The translations under genes were made by a program, and so were the position numbers. DNA of 64,000 nt, taken from contig NC_022438.1 of the NCBI RefSeq assembly GCF_000470775.1, positions 2,622,419 to 2,686,418 of the forward strand. Reading direction: 5' to 3'. Positions 8,437 through 17,252 of this stretch are shown here, piece by piece (the first letter of the stretch is position 1; each line of letters begins with the position of its first letter). The stretch comes from Leifsonia xyli subsp. cynodontis DSM 46306 (lineage in GTDB: Bacteria > Actinomycetota > Actinomycetes > Actinomycetales > Microbacteriaceae). The notes under the pieces were generated by a model. It did no database searches. It was not told where the DNA came from and was given only the letters and a program-made list of their open reading frames with translations.

Positions 8437-9723
8437 TCAGAACCATGTGCTCAGCCGCGGCGGCGCCGCCGTGCGGAACAGCCGGTCGAGTGTGGCGACA
8501 TCCCCGCGGATGCGCCCGGCCACGCCCAGCGCCCGCGCGCTGTCGTGCCCGAGGTACACGCTCCCGAGCGCGGCGACCGGCAGGGTCGCCTCCGCGGCCT
8601 CGTCCGTCCGCTCCACCCGTCCAGCGCCGCCGGCGACCGTCAGCCGATAGCGCCCGGCGGCGATCCCGAGGTCGTCGCCCACCTCCAGCACGAGCGAGCC
8701 GTCGCGCTCGTAGCTGCGGGCTTCGAGGCTGGCCGGGACGTCCAGGATGCGTACCCGCAGGTGGTCTTCGACGCTGGTCAGCTGCGCGCCGCGGACATCG
8801 GAGACGAGCGCTTGCAGCGGTTCGTCCACACCGCGGGTCGACGCCTTCACAACGGCGACCAGGTCGAGCTCCAGCAGGAAGCGCCACAGGGCGGTGAGGG
8901 CGGCGTCGGTCGCCGCGGCGAGGTAGTGAACCTCGACGGCGTTGCGGACCACGTCGTCGGTCCCCGTCACGGTGAAGCCCACGAAGCCCTCCGGCTCGCC
9001 GGCAGGGGAGTCGTAGCGGACCAGGCGGTGCCTCTCCCGATCGGGGGCGCCGCTCAGCGGCCCGATGAGCTGGTCGGCGAGGAAGGGCGTCATCCCGATC
9101 TCCCCCGCCCGCGCGGCCATCGCGCGATCCAGGACCCGGCGGCCGGTCTCGCGGTACTCGTCGGGGGAGGTGAAGGCCAGGCGGCCGGGGGCGTCGCCAC
9201 CGGCCCAGCGGACCCGCTTGGTGTCGACGGCCCAGGAGGCCGCGTACGTCGCCGGCCCGAAGCCCCAGCGGCCGTAGATGACCGACTCGGAGACGGTGAG
9301 GGCGGCCACCGGGACGCCCAGCCGGTGCGCGGTCCGCAGCTCGGCCCCGAGCAGGGCGGTCGCCATCCCGCGCCGCCGGTGCGTGGACGAGACGGTGACC
9401 GAACTGATCGCCCAGGCGTTGAGTGTGCCCCCGCCGGGGACCGTCAGCGGCGCGACCCACGAGCTGACGGTGCCAACCGGCCAGGCGTTCGGCAGGCGGT
9501 CGTCGTAGACCGCCGTCGTGCGCCGGTCGGCCAGTTAGCCCCGGGCCTCCGCGAGCGTCTCGTCGCTCGGCTGCCGGTCGTGGAACCCCCGGAAGCTCGA
9601 CCGGATCCACTCCGTGAACGCGGCCTCGTCCGCCGTGTCCGTCAGCGCCAGCCGCAAGCCGTTCGCGGCGAGGGCGCGGGCCGAGTGCTCGTCGAGGGAT
9701 GCTGTGCGGTACGTCTCTGCCAT
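8437..9723 (-). pseudogene. Eis-like GNAT N-acetyltransferase, disrupted by one in-frame stop
   Basis: The frame of about 428 codons reads through two N-acetyltransferase folds and a C-terminal sterol-carrier-like domain, the layout of Eis-type enzymes. Visible landmarks are TVSSTHRRRGMATALLGAE (acetyl-CoA binding R/Q-x-x-G-x-A), SESVIYGRWGFG, and the closing TAAPPRLSTWF. TAA at 9535-9537 breaks the frame about 62 codons after the ATG at 9721-9723; both parts are in the same frame. The longer 3' part retains an internal ATG (9364-9366) within the acetyl-CoA motif but lacks the start of the first domain. Probably inactive. Confidence 0.8.
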
Positions 9724-9901
9724 CCCTCCACCGTAACGACGTCCGGCGCTCCGCTCGGTGCGGGGTGTTCGGGGCTGTGCGTCACCGCGGTGGCACACCC
9801 CTCTGTCGTACCCCGGGACGACATCGCGCGGATGATCCCGGCGACCCGGGATGACGCCCGCGGAGGATGCGCCGGACCGCTCGCGGCGGAAGGCTGGGGC
9901 C

Positions 9902-10635
9902 ATGATCGAGAACACCTCCCCGCCCGCGCCGCCGACTCTCCAAGCCTTCGGCCTCTCAAAGTCCTACGGGCCCGTCGCGGAGCCCGCGCTGGCCGGTGTC
10001 GACTTCCGTCTCGAGCCCGGCGAGTCCGTCGCGATCATGGGCGCCTCCGGGTCGGGCAAGACCACCCTGCTGCACTGTCTCGCTGGCATCGTGGCCCCCG
10101 ACTCCGGCACGGTCGTCCTCGACACCGTGCGGGGCCCGCTGGAGATCACCGGCTCGGCGAATCCGAGCGCTCCCGCCTGCGCCGCGAGGCTTTCGGGTTC
10201 GTGTTCCAGCAGGGCCTCCTGCTGCCCGAGCTGACGGCGATCGAGAACGTCGCCCTGCCACTGCTGCTCTCCGGGGCCAGCCGCACCGCGGCGGAGCGCA
10301 ACGCCGCGGCCTGGCTTGCCGCGCTCGGTCTCGGCGGCTTCGAGCAGCGCCGCATCGGCCAGCTCTCCGGCGGCCAGGCCCAGCGCGTCGCCATCGCCCG
10401 CGCCCAGGTGACGGGCGCTTCGATCGTCTTCGCCGACGAGCCGACCGGAGCCCTGGACTCGCGGACCTCTGGCGAGGTGATGGATGCGCTTCTCACCGCC
10501 ACCACCGGCCGCGGCCGGTCCCTCGTCGTCGTCACACACGACGAGGGCGTCGCGGCACGCTGCTCCCGTCTCCTCCGCTTGGCCGACGGCCGCATCGTGG
10601 CCGACGCGCGCACCAGCACGGAGCGGACGCGATGA
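9902..10635 (+). pseudogene. ABC transporter ATP-binding protein (LolD/MacB type), frameshifted
   Basis: The first frame carries the Walker A motif GASGSGKTTL near residue 45. Near 10150-10160 the frame changes; the second frame supplies the Q-loop (GFVFQQGLLLPELTA), the signature LSGGQAQRVAIARA, Walker B IVFADEPTGALDS, and the H-loop VVVTHD. The region is 734 bases, one short of 245 codons, so a single base deletion around ACCGGC-TCGGCG explains it. All catalytic motifs are otherwise intact, indicating recent loss or a sequencing error. The stop TGA overlaps the ATG of the permease gene. Confidence 0.8.
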
Positions 10636-11963
10636 CCACCCTCCGCCTCGCCTGGCTCTTCGCCCGTCGCGGCGCGACCGACCGCGCCACCATCGTCCTC
10701 CCCGTCGTCGCTTTCGCCGTCGCCACCGCCCTGCTCCTCATCGTCGCCGGCGGGGCCCAGACCTTCTTCTCCTGGAACGACCAACTCGCTTTCTTGTATC
10801 AGGTCCTGGCCGTGCTCACCCTCGCGCTGCTCGTCGTTCCCCTTGTCGCGCTCGGCGGCTCCGCCGCTCGTCTGTCGGCCCGCCGTCGGGACGAGCGCCT
10901 CGCCGGTCTGCGCTTGCTCGGCGCCTCGCCCGCGCTGGTCTCTTCGCTCACCGTCATCGAGTCGACCGCTCTCGCGCTGCTCGGCGCGCTCGCCGGTGTC
11001 GTGCTCTACCTGCTCGCTGTCCCGTTCGTCGGTCTCCTCTCGTTCCGCGGTTCGCCGCTCGGCTCGGCCGTGCTGCTCGCCCCCGGCTGGATCGTGGCCG
11101 CTGTGCTCGGCCTCGGCGTCCTCGCTGCGGCGAGCGCCGCGCTGGGACTGCGCCGGGTCATCCTCTCGCCCCTCGGGGTGCGGACCCGGCAGCGGCCGCA
11201 GCGCGCCCACTGGCTCCGTGTCGTCATCGGCTCGGGCGCGATCGCGGGCGCTTCTGTCCTCATGGGCATGATCGGGCTCGTGCAGAGCATGGTCGGCCTG
11301 CTCACCGTCTTCGCGGTCGGCTTCGGGGGCGCGCTCGCCGTGCTGAACCTGATCGGACCGTGGGCGCTACGGCTGGACGCTGCACACCAGGTGAGGCGGG
11401 CGGCGACCACGCGCAGGCTGATCGCGGCGCGTAGCGTCCTGGAGTCGCCGAAGGCCGCGTGGCGGCAGGTCTCCGGTGTGGCGATGACGAGTTTCACCGC
11501 CGTTTTCGCCGGGGTGGGTATGGCGCTGCTGGACTCCGTGGGCAAGCAGTTGGACCGGGACTCGCGCCTGCTCGTCGCCGACATCCGCACCGGTGTCGTC
11601 ACCACCATCGTCGCCTCTTTCCTCATGGTCGCGTGCTCGGCGGGCGTGAACCAGGCGGCGGCGGTGCTCGACCGCCGCGATCTCTACGTGAGCCTCGACC
11701 GGCTGGGGATGCCGGTGGCCGAGATGGACGCGGCCCGCGGCCGGGCGGTGCTCTCCCCGTTGCGCTTCACGACGATCGGCTCGGCGGTCGCCGCCGCGGT
11801 CGTCGTCCTGCCGCTGACCGGGATCAGCCTCATCCTGTCGCCGCTCAGCCTGGCGGTCGTCGCCGGTTGTCTCGCACTCGGCATCCTGCTCGTCTGGGTC
11901 GCGCTGTTGGCGACGCGGCCGGTGCTGCGGAGGGTTCTCGCCTATCCAGAGCCGGCTCTGTGA
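10632..11963 (+). CDS. FtsX-like ABC transporter permease
   Basis: A 443-residue membrane protein with a first helix at about residues 18-40, a cluster of helices at residues 55-180, a central cluster at about 195-250, and a final group after residue 310. The recurring LAGLRLLGASPALVSSL and YVSLDRLGMPVAEMD segments are the basic-helix pattern before FtsX-domain helices. It has no large periplasmic domain, as in Gram-positive BceB/YtrF-like permeases. It is coupled by ATGA overlap to the frameshifted ATPase gene, so it has probably lost its energy source unless another ATPase substitutes. Confidence 0.8.
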   Translation: MTTLRLAWLFARRGATDRATIVLPVVAFAVATALLLIVAGGAQTFFSWNDQLAFLYQVLAVLTLALLVVPLVALGGSAARLSARRRDERLAGLRLLGASPALVSSLTVIESTALALLGALAGVVLYLLAVPFVGLLSFRGSPLGSAVLLAPGWIVAAVLGLGVLAAASAALGLRRVILSPLGVRTRQRPQRAHWLRVVIGSGAIAGASVLMGMIGLVQSMVGLLTVFAVGFGGALAVLNLIGPWALRLDAAHQVRRAATTRRLIAARSVLESPKAAWRQVSGVAMTSFTAVFAGVGMALLDSVGKQLDRDSRLLVADIRTGVVTTIVASFLMVACSAGVNQAAAVLDRRDLYVSLDRLGMPVAEMDAARGRAVLSPLRFTTIGSAVAAAVVVLPLTGISLILSPLSLAVVAGCLALGILLVWVALLATRPVLRRVLAYPEPAL

Positions 11964-11980
11964 CCCTATAGTGTCGTCTC

Positions 11981-12295
11981 ATGGCTGAGAATGACTCGAC
12001 GGCGGAGGCTCTCGTGCGGCTGCGCGGCATCCGGCAGAGCATCGACAACATCGACGCGGCGGTCGTCCACATGCTCGCGGAACGGTTCAAGTTCACGCAG
12101 CAGGTCGGAGCGCTGAAAGCCGAGTACGGCCTGCCGCCCGCCGACCCGGAGCGCGAGCGCGAGCAGATCGACCGGTTGCGGATGCTCGCCGAAGAGAGCC
12201 ACCTCGATCCCGGCTTCGCCGAGAAGTTCCTGAACTTCATCATCGCGGAGGTCATTCGCGAGCACGAGCGGATCGCCATCGGAAACGGCCCCTGA
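11981..12295 (+). CDS. chorismate mutase (AroQ type)
   Basis: A 104-residue all-helical protein that should convert chorismate to prephenate in phenylalanine and tyrosine synthesis. Helix 1 has the family pattern RGIRQSIDNIDAAVVHMLAERF (active-site Arg, then Asp and Arg), followed by a Lys-containing KAEYGLPPADPERE loop and a C-terminal helix FLNFIIAEVIREHE. It lacks a signal peptide, so it is cytoplasmic. The ATG lies 17 bases after the FtsX-like permease stop, and the SDR gene begins one base after its TGA, so the three are probably co-transcribed. Confidence 0.85.
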   Translation: MAENDSTAEALVRLRGIRQSIDNIDAAVVHMLAERFKFTQQVGALKAEYGLPPADPEREREQIDRLRMLAEESHLDPGFAEKFLNFIIAEVIREHERIAIGNGP

Positions 12296-12296
12296 C

Positions 12297-13220
12297 GTGG
12301 TGTGGAACCCGGCCGAGCTCCCGGACGCGCACAGCCGGACCGTCGTCATCACCGGCGGCAACGCCGGAGTCGGGTACTTCACCGGCGAGCAGCTCGCCCG
12401 GGCGGGCGCGCACGTCGTGCTGGCCTGCCGCGACCCCGAGCGCGCCGAGGCGGCTGTGGCGGCAATCCGCCGCCGCGTCCGCGGGGCGCGTGTCGAGGCC
12501 GCTCCGCTCGATGTGACGGACCGCGACTCGGTGGACGCGTTCGCCGTCGCGCTGCTGGAGCGGCAACGGGTGGATGCGCTCGTGCTGAACGCCGGCATGG
12601 TCCATCCGCCGTCGGAGCGGGCGACCGACCGGTATGGCAACGAACTCGTGCTGTCCACCAATGTGATCGGGCATTTCCGCCTCGTGGCGCGTGCTCTGCC
12701 CGCGCTCGCCCGGGCGGACGGCGGCCGGGTCGTCAGCCTCGGCTCCCTGGCCACCCGCTTTGGACGCCTGCGCCTGGACGATATCCAGCTCGCCGGCACG
12801 TACACCCCCTGGCGCGCCTACTCCCGCTCCAAGATCGCCGCCGAGGCGTTCGGCTTCGAACTCGACCGCCGTCTGCGGGCCGCTGGCAGCGACATCGCCA
12901 GTCTGGTCGTGCATCCGGGCTACTCCACGTCGGGGCGCACCCCCGGCGTTCACGGCGTCAACCAGCCCGGCCGGGGGAAGCGCTTCGCCGACAACCTCCA
13001 GGCAGCGTGGACCCAGGGCAAGGACAGCGGGGCGTGGACGCCCGTCCGTGCTGTGCTCGACTCCGCCCTCGCCGGTGGCGACTACCTCGGTCCTGTGGCC
13101 CGCACCAAGGGCGTCCCGGCCCACGCGCGGCCCACGCGCGAGTCGCGCTCGCCCCGGACCGGCGCCCGGCTCTGGGCGTTTCTCGAATCCGCCGCCGCCC
13201 AGCCGTTCTCTCTCCTCTGA
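12297..13220 (+). CDS. short-chain dehydrogenase/reductase
   Basis: A 307-residue NAD(P)-dependent oxidoreductase of the classical SDR fold. The dinucleotide motif TGGNAGVG is at residues 19-26, LNAGM near residue 97, the catalytic serine region VSLGSLATRFG, and the catalytic YSRSK about 30 residues later. The C-terminal 60 residues are basic and resemble retinol-dehydrogenase-like members. GTG at 12297 lies one base after the chorismate mutase stop; a second GTG follows immediately. The substrate cannot be assigned. Confidence 0.85.
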   Translation: MVWNPAELPDAHSRTVVITGGNAGVGYFTGEQLARAGAHVVLACRDPERAEAAVAAIRRRVRGARVEAAPLDVTDRDSVDAFAVALLERQRVDALVLNAGMVHPPSERATDRYGNELVLSTNVIGHFRLVARALPALARADGGRVVSLGSLATRFGRLRLDDIQLAGTYTPWRAYSRSKIAAEAFGFELDRRLRAAGSDIASLVVHPGYSTSGRTPGVHGVNQPGRGKRFADNLQAAWTQGKDSGAWTPVRAVLDSALAGGDYLGPVARTKGVPAHARPTRESRSPRTGARLWAFLESAAAQPFSLL

Positions 13221-13236
13221 ACGGCTGTCGTTTCCC

Positions 13237-13533
13237 TCACTCGTGGACGATGACGATGGAGAGGAGGCGTTGGCCGGTCGGGATGAGCGCGTGCAGAGCG
13301 TCCCGGGCGGCGGCGTAGTCCGCGCCGTCCGCGGTGAGTTCGGTGACGGCGCTCGCCCGGATGACAGCGGTCGCGATCACCCGCCCGCCGCGGGGCATGG
13401 CGCTGTGGATCTGCAGCAGCTCGTAGCCTTCGGGCAGCTGCTCCTCGACCAGTGACCGCGCGCTCTCGGAGTCGTCCGCCTCCGCTGTGAGCTCGCTCGT
13501 CTCGCTGCTCTGAATCAGACCACGCACCTTCAT
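13237..13533 (-). CDS. small conserved-looking protein of unknown function
   Basis: A 98-residue soluble protein without a signal peptide or helix long enough to span a membrane. It alternates beta-like segments (YELLQIHSAM, GRVIATAVIRAS, RLLSIVIVHE) with acidic helical ones, suggesting a small alpha/beta fold. I do not recognise a family. GGAGG precedes the ATG at a good distance (13534-13545). Just upstream lies the first 66-bp palindromic repeat. Confidence 0.65.
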   Translation of the reverse strand: MKVRGLIQSSETSELTAEADDSESARSLVEEQLPEGYELLQIHSAMPRGGRVIATAVIRASAVTELTADGADYAAARDALHALIPTGQRLLSIVIVHE

Positions 13534-13545
13534 ACCTCCACCCAG

Positions 13546-13611
13546 CCATCGCTTCCTCAGTTCTTCCGCCCGACACGCCGACAGAGGGCGGAAGAACTGA
13601 GGAAGCGATGG
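13546..13611. repeat. 66-bp palindromic repeat, copy 1 (26-bp perfect arms)
   Basis: Bases 13546-13571 and 13586-13611 are exact inverted repeats (26 bp) around a 14-base loop containing GACACGCCGACAGA. It starts six bases after the stop of the GT2 gene (minus strand) and ends about 12 bases before the start of the next minus-strand gene. No run of T follows on either strand. A second copy with the same outer arms (CCATCG-TTCCTCA) and loop (CGACACGCCG) lies at 23597-23662, so this is a repeat family rather than a plain terminator. Confidence 0.85.
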
Positions 13612-13616
13612 CGGGG

Positions 13617-15110
13617 TCAGGCGGTGGCTACGCGGCCCACTTTTTCGGTTTTGTCCCAGCGGGATTCGGCGCCGGCCAGCTCTTTCAGGTAGCTATCGAA
13701 GGTGATGGCGCACAGGAGCGATCCGTACCCCGCGATGTAGATGAGGGCGGGCGCGAGCCAGCGGCCGGCGCGCAGGCGTTCGGAGCGGCGGGCGAGCCAG
13801 GCGACGAGCATCGAGAACGGTATCCAAATGTAGATGGCGAGCGTCAGAGTGAACAGGGCCGAGCCCCCGAGCCGGACGCCGAACAGCCCGGGAAGCCAGG
13901 TCAGCATCATCGTCGGGAAGAGGGCGGTGAGCATCACGAGCATATTGACGATGCCGGGGAAGAGCATGACGTGGCCGACCTCTCTGCGTGTCGTCACCGC
14001 GTCCGTCTGCGATCCGAGGATGAGCACGAACAGGTAGGCGAGCGCCGCCGAGATCCACAGGATGCGGAAGACCGTCGTCGCGAAGCCGCTGTGCAGGAAC
14101 AACAGCCCGGCGAGCCCGATCGACGAGATCACCATGATGAGCGGGAGCAGCCACAGGCTGAACCACACGATCCCGAACGTCCAGGCGCCGAGGTGGTGCT
14201 TGCGGGAGGGCCGGAACCACACTTTCGAGTACCGCGCCGTCACCGACACATTGCCGCGCGCCCAGCGCAGCCGTTGCTTCCACAGCGCGTCGATCGTGCG
14301 CGGCTCCTCGGCGAGCACATGCGCGTGCGGCTCGAACACGACCCTCTTGCCCTGCAACTGCGTCTCGAACGTGGTGATGGTGTCCTCGGCCAGCGTGCTG
14401 GTGTCCACCTGGCCGCCGATGGCCATGAGGTTCTCGCGGGAGTGCAGCTGCGCGCCGCCGGCGAGGCAGGCCTGAGCGCCGAGCACGTTCTGGGCGCGGC
14501 GGGCGGCCGGCTGCGAGAGGACGTACTCGGTGCTCACGAACTTGGTCAGGTAGTTGCGGTCGGCGCTGCCCTCGTGGATGTACGCGGAGACGGCGCCCAC
14601 GTCCGGGTCGGCCAGGTGCCGGGTCATCTTGCGCAGCGAGTCCGGCTGGTAGATGACGTCGGCGTCCATGATGAGGAGCGCCTCCATCCAGTCGTCGGCG
14701 AGGATGCGCTCGATGCCGTGGTTGAGGGTGTGAGCCTTGCCCTGGCCGCCCTTCTCGCGGCGGAACAGGAAGACGTTGCCCGGGTAGCGCATCGCCCGCT
14801 CGCGCACCACAGCGGAGGTGTCGTCTGTGCTCGCGTCGTCCACCACATAGATGCGCAGCGCCTCTTTCGGGTAGTCGAGCGTCACGAGGCGGTCGATGGA
14901 GGCGCCGATCACCGCCCCCTCGTTCCACGCCGGGACCACGATCGCCACTCGGGGAAGGTAGGGCGCCGCTTTGCGGTAGTGGTTGATCCAGGCGTGCAGG
15001 GGGATCACGAAGAACGTCGACGCTGCGGCCACGACCGGTATCAGGCCGGTGAGCGCGAAGATGAGGCAGACCACCGTGCCGATCCACTGCAGCGCGCCGA
15101 GCACGTCCAC
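13617..15110 (-). CDS. membrane-bound family 2 glycosyltransferase (polysaccharide synthase-like)
   Basis: A 497-residue processive-type GT2. One or two helices lie at residues 1-40, then the cytoplasmic GT-A domain with VVPAWNEG, VVDDASTDDT, IMDADVIY (metal-binding DxD), AEDTIT (catalytic base region) and QRLRWARG (Q-x-x-R-W), followed by about five helices. This is the plan of PgaC/hyaluronan/cellulose-type synthases; poly-N-acetylglucosamine-like product is possible but unproven. The GTG at 15108-15110 has GGGAGGGA just upstream; an upstream in-frame GTG at 15140 is less likely. Confidence 0.82.
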   Translation of the reverse strand: MDVLGALQWIGTVVCLIFALTGLIPVVAAASTFFVIPLHAWINHYRKAAPYLPRVAIVVPAWNEGAVIGASIDRLVTLDYPKEALRIYVVDDASTDDTSAVVRERAMRYPGNVFLFRREKGGQGKAHTLNHGIERILADDWMEALLIMDADVIYQPDSLRKMTRHLADPDVGAVSAYIHEGSADRNYLTKFVSTEYVLSQPAARRAQNVLGAQACLAGGAQLHSRENLMAIGGQVDTSTLAEDTITTFETQLQGKRVVFEPHAHVLAEEPRTIDALWKQRLRWARGNVSVTARYSKVWFRPSRKHHLGAWTFGIVWFSLWLLPLIMVISSIGLAGLLFLHSGFATTVFRILWISAALAYLFVLILGSQTDAVTTRREVGHVMLFPGIVNMLVMLTALFPTMMLTWLPGLFGVRLGGSALFTLTLAIYIWIPFSMLVAWLARRSERLRAGRWLAPALIYIAGYGSLLCAITFDSYLKELAGAESRWDKTEKVGRVATA

Positions 15111-15147
15111 GTCGCTCCCTCCCTGTGTCGACGCCCACACTATCGCT

Positions 15148-15837
15148 TCAGCCCGGCGGCGGCAGGGTCCCTCCCGCGGCGAGGCGCATCAGTTCGGATG
15201 ACAGATCGATTCCCAACTCGGAGCCGCCGGCGGAGCCGAACTCGTGCCGATAGGGGTCCCACGAGGTGTCCTTGATGCGGGTTTCGACCCCGGACTCCAT
15301 CAGCACGACCAGCTCGCGCGCCGCGCGGTCGATGCGCTGGCCGAGGGCGCTGTCTTGCCAGTCCTCGGTCGAAGCGAAGACGGAGGTGGGGGCGGTCATG
15401 GTGCGCATGTAGGCGAACATCGAGCGCAGCTCCCCGTCCACCGCGAGCGCGTGCCGGGCGGTCCCGGCCGTCGCGCCGAGGAGGAGCGGCTTGGCGATCA
15501 GGAGATCGTTGTCGAGCACCTGGAAGAACGAGCTGAACAGCCCGCTCATCCCGGCCTTTTAGATCGGCGTCGCCGCCACGATGCCGTCCGCCGAGGCGAG
15601 CGCTTCGACGGCCTTCCCGAACGTTGGTCCGAGGTGACCGGAGGCGAGCGCGCCGGAGAGCTCCGGCAGCAGTTCGCGCAAGTCCAGGCGCAGCGTCTCG
15701 ACCGTGCGGCCGTCGCGCTGCACGTTCGCCTCCACGCGCAGGGCCAGCCGCTCGGCCAGCAGCTTCGTGGCGGAGGGATCGCTCACGCCCGCGTTCACGG
15801 CCACGAGCCGGAACGGGCGCTGCGGGGCGTTCGTCAC
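15148..15837 (-). pseudogene. NAD(P)H-dependent FMN reductase, disrupted by one in-frame stop
   Basis: The 230-codon frame reads as an NADPH-dependent FMN reductase: FRLVAVNAGVSDPSATKLLAER (FMN phosphate loop) near residue 12, VAATPI then KAGMSGLFSSFFQVLD with TAA (15559-15561) exactly where homologues carry Tyr in TPIYKAG. Later DNDLLIAKPLLLGATAGTARHAL is intact. One base change (TAC or TAT to TAA) suffices. It sits seven bases downstream of the luciferase-like monooxygenase and was probably its flavin-reducing partner. GTG at 15835-15837 with AGGAG upstream is the likely old start. Confidence 0.85.
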
Positions 15838-15844
15838 GGGGTCT

Positions 15845-17041
15845 TCACTCCTCTGCGCCGGGGGTCGCAGCGCCGGGCTCTCGCTCGGCGCTGTCTTGGT
15901 AGGGCGCGCCACCGGTCAGGTTGTCGCCGCGGTTCGCGTTCGGCCGCGGCTGGCGCGGTGTCTCCTCGCCGTACTTCGCGCGCACGAGCGAGGCGTGGGT
16001 CGGCGCGTCGGGGGTTTGCGGGTCTTTGCGGGCCGCGGTCTCCTTGCGGAGCACCGGGACGACCTCTCCGCCCAGCAGGTCGAGCTGTTCGAGCACGGTC
16101 TTCAGCGGGAGGCCGGCGTGGTCCACCAGGAACAGTTGGCGCTGGTAGTCGCCCGCCCACTCGCGGAAGGTCAGCGTCTTGTCGATGACTTCCTGCGGGC
16201 TGCCGACGCTCAGCGGGGTCGCCTCGGTGAAATCCTCCATCGTCGGGCCGTTGCCGTAGACCGGCGCTTCGTCGAAGTAGGGACGGAACGCGTTCTTCGC
16301 GTCCTGCGAGTTCTTGGCGATGTACGCTTGCCCGCCGAGGCCCACGATCGCCTGCTTGGCGGTGCCGTGGCCATAGTGCTCGAAGCGCTCGCGGTAGAAG
16401 GCGATCAGGCGCTGGTAGTGCTCCTTCGGCCAGAAGATGTTGTTCGCGAAGAAGCCGTTGCCGTAGTAGGCGGCCTGTTCGGCGATCTCCGGGGTGCGGA
16501 TGCTGCCGTGCCAGACGAACGGGGGCACGCCGTCGAGCGGTCGCGGGGTGGAGGTGAAGCCCTGCAGCGGGGTGCGGAAGCGGCCCTCCCAGTCCACGAC
16601 ATCCTCGTTCCACAGCCGGTGCAGGAGGTTGTAGCTCTCCAGCGCGAGTGGCAGGCTCTGGCGGATGTCCTGACCGAACCACGGGTAGACCGGGCCGGTG
16701 TTGCCGCGGCCGAGCATCAGATCCATGCGGCCCTTCGAGAGGTGCTGAAGCATCGCGTACTCCTCGGCGAGCCGCACCGGGTCGTTCGTGGTGATCAGCG
16801 TCGTGGAGGTCGTGACGATCAGGCGCTCGGTGAGGGCTGCGATGTGGGCGAGCAGGGTGGTGGGAGAGGAGGAGAAGAAGGGCGGGTTGTGGTGCTCTCC
16901 GATCGCGAAGACATCCAGCCCGACTTCCTCCGCGTGGGTCGCGATCGTCACGATCGCGTCGATGCGCTCCGCCTCGCTCGGCGTCTCGCCCGAGGTCGGG
17001 TCCCGGGTGATGTCGCTGACGGAGAAGATTCCGTACTGCAT
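15845..17041 (-). CDS. LLM-class flavin-dependent monooxygenase
   Basis: A 398-residue bacterial-luciferase-like TIM-barrel protein that would oxidise a substrate with O2 and reduced flavin. Markers are MQYGIFSVSDI at the start, AEEVGLDVFAIGEHH near residue 46, RLAEEYAMLQHLSKGRMDLMLGRG in the barrel core, and FVWHGSIRTPEIAEQAA. The ATG at 17039-17041 is preceded by GAGGAG. Gene pairs of this LLM subgroup with an FMN reductase are common, but here the reductase is broken. The substrate is unknown. Confidence 0.87.
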   Translation of the reverse strand: MQYGIFSVSDITRDPTSGETPSEAERIDAIVTIATHAEEVGLDVFAIGEHHNPPFFSSSPTTLLAHIAALTERLIVTTSTTLITTNDPVRLAEEYAMLQHLSKGRMDLMLGRGNTGPVYPWFGQDIRQSLPLALESYNLLHRLWNEDVVDWEGRFRTPLQGFTSTPRPLDGVPPFVWHGSIRTPEIAEQAAYYGNGFFANNIFWPKEHYQRLIAFYRERFEHYGHGTAKQAIVGLGGQAYIAKNSQDAKNAFRPYFDEAPVYGNGPTMEDFTEATPLSVGSPQEVIDKTLTFREWAGDYQRQLFLVDHAGLPLKTVLEQLDLLGGEVVPVLRKETAARKDPQTPDAPTHASLVRAKYGEETPRQPRPNANRGDNLTGGAPYQDSAEREPGAATPGAEE

Positions 17042-17252
17042 GCGCTGGCTCCTCAGAGTGTTCTCGGCAATTCTATGCAAATGCATACAACGGCATCGGC
17101 GACCGGGTATTCCCGGGGTGGGGTCCAGCAAAACATGTCACATTCCGTGTACTCCCAGGTTGCTTGGTCCAGAATGCCCTGACAGGGTTCGCAGAGGGAG
17201 GGTCTCGCGGATTGCGGTCGTCGTCCCCCTCACTCATTGGAGTTCCGCCGAG

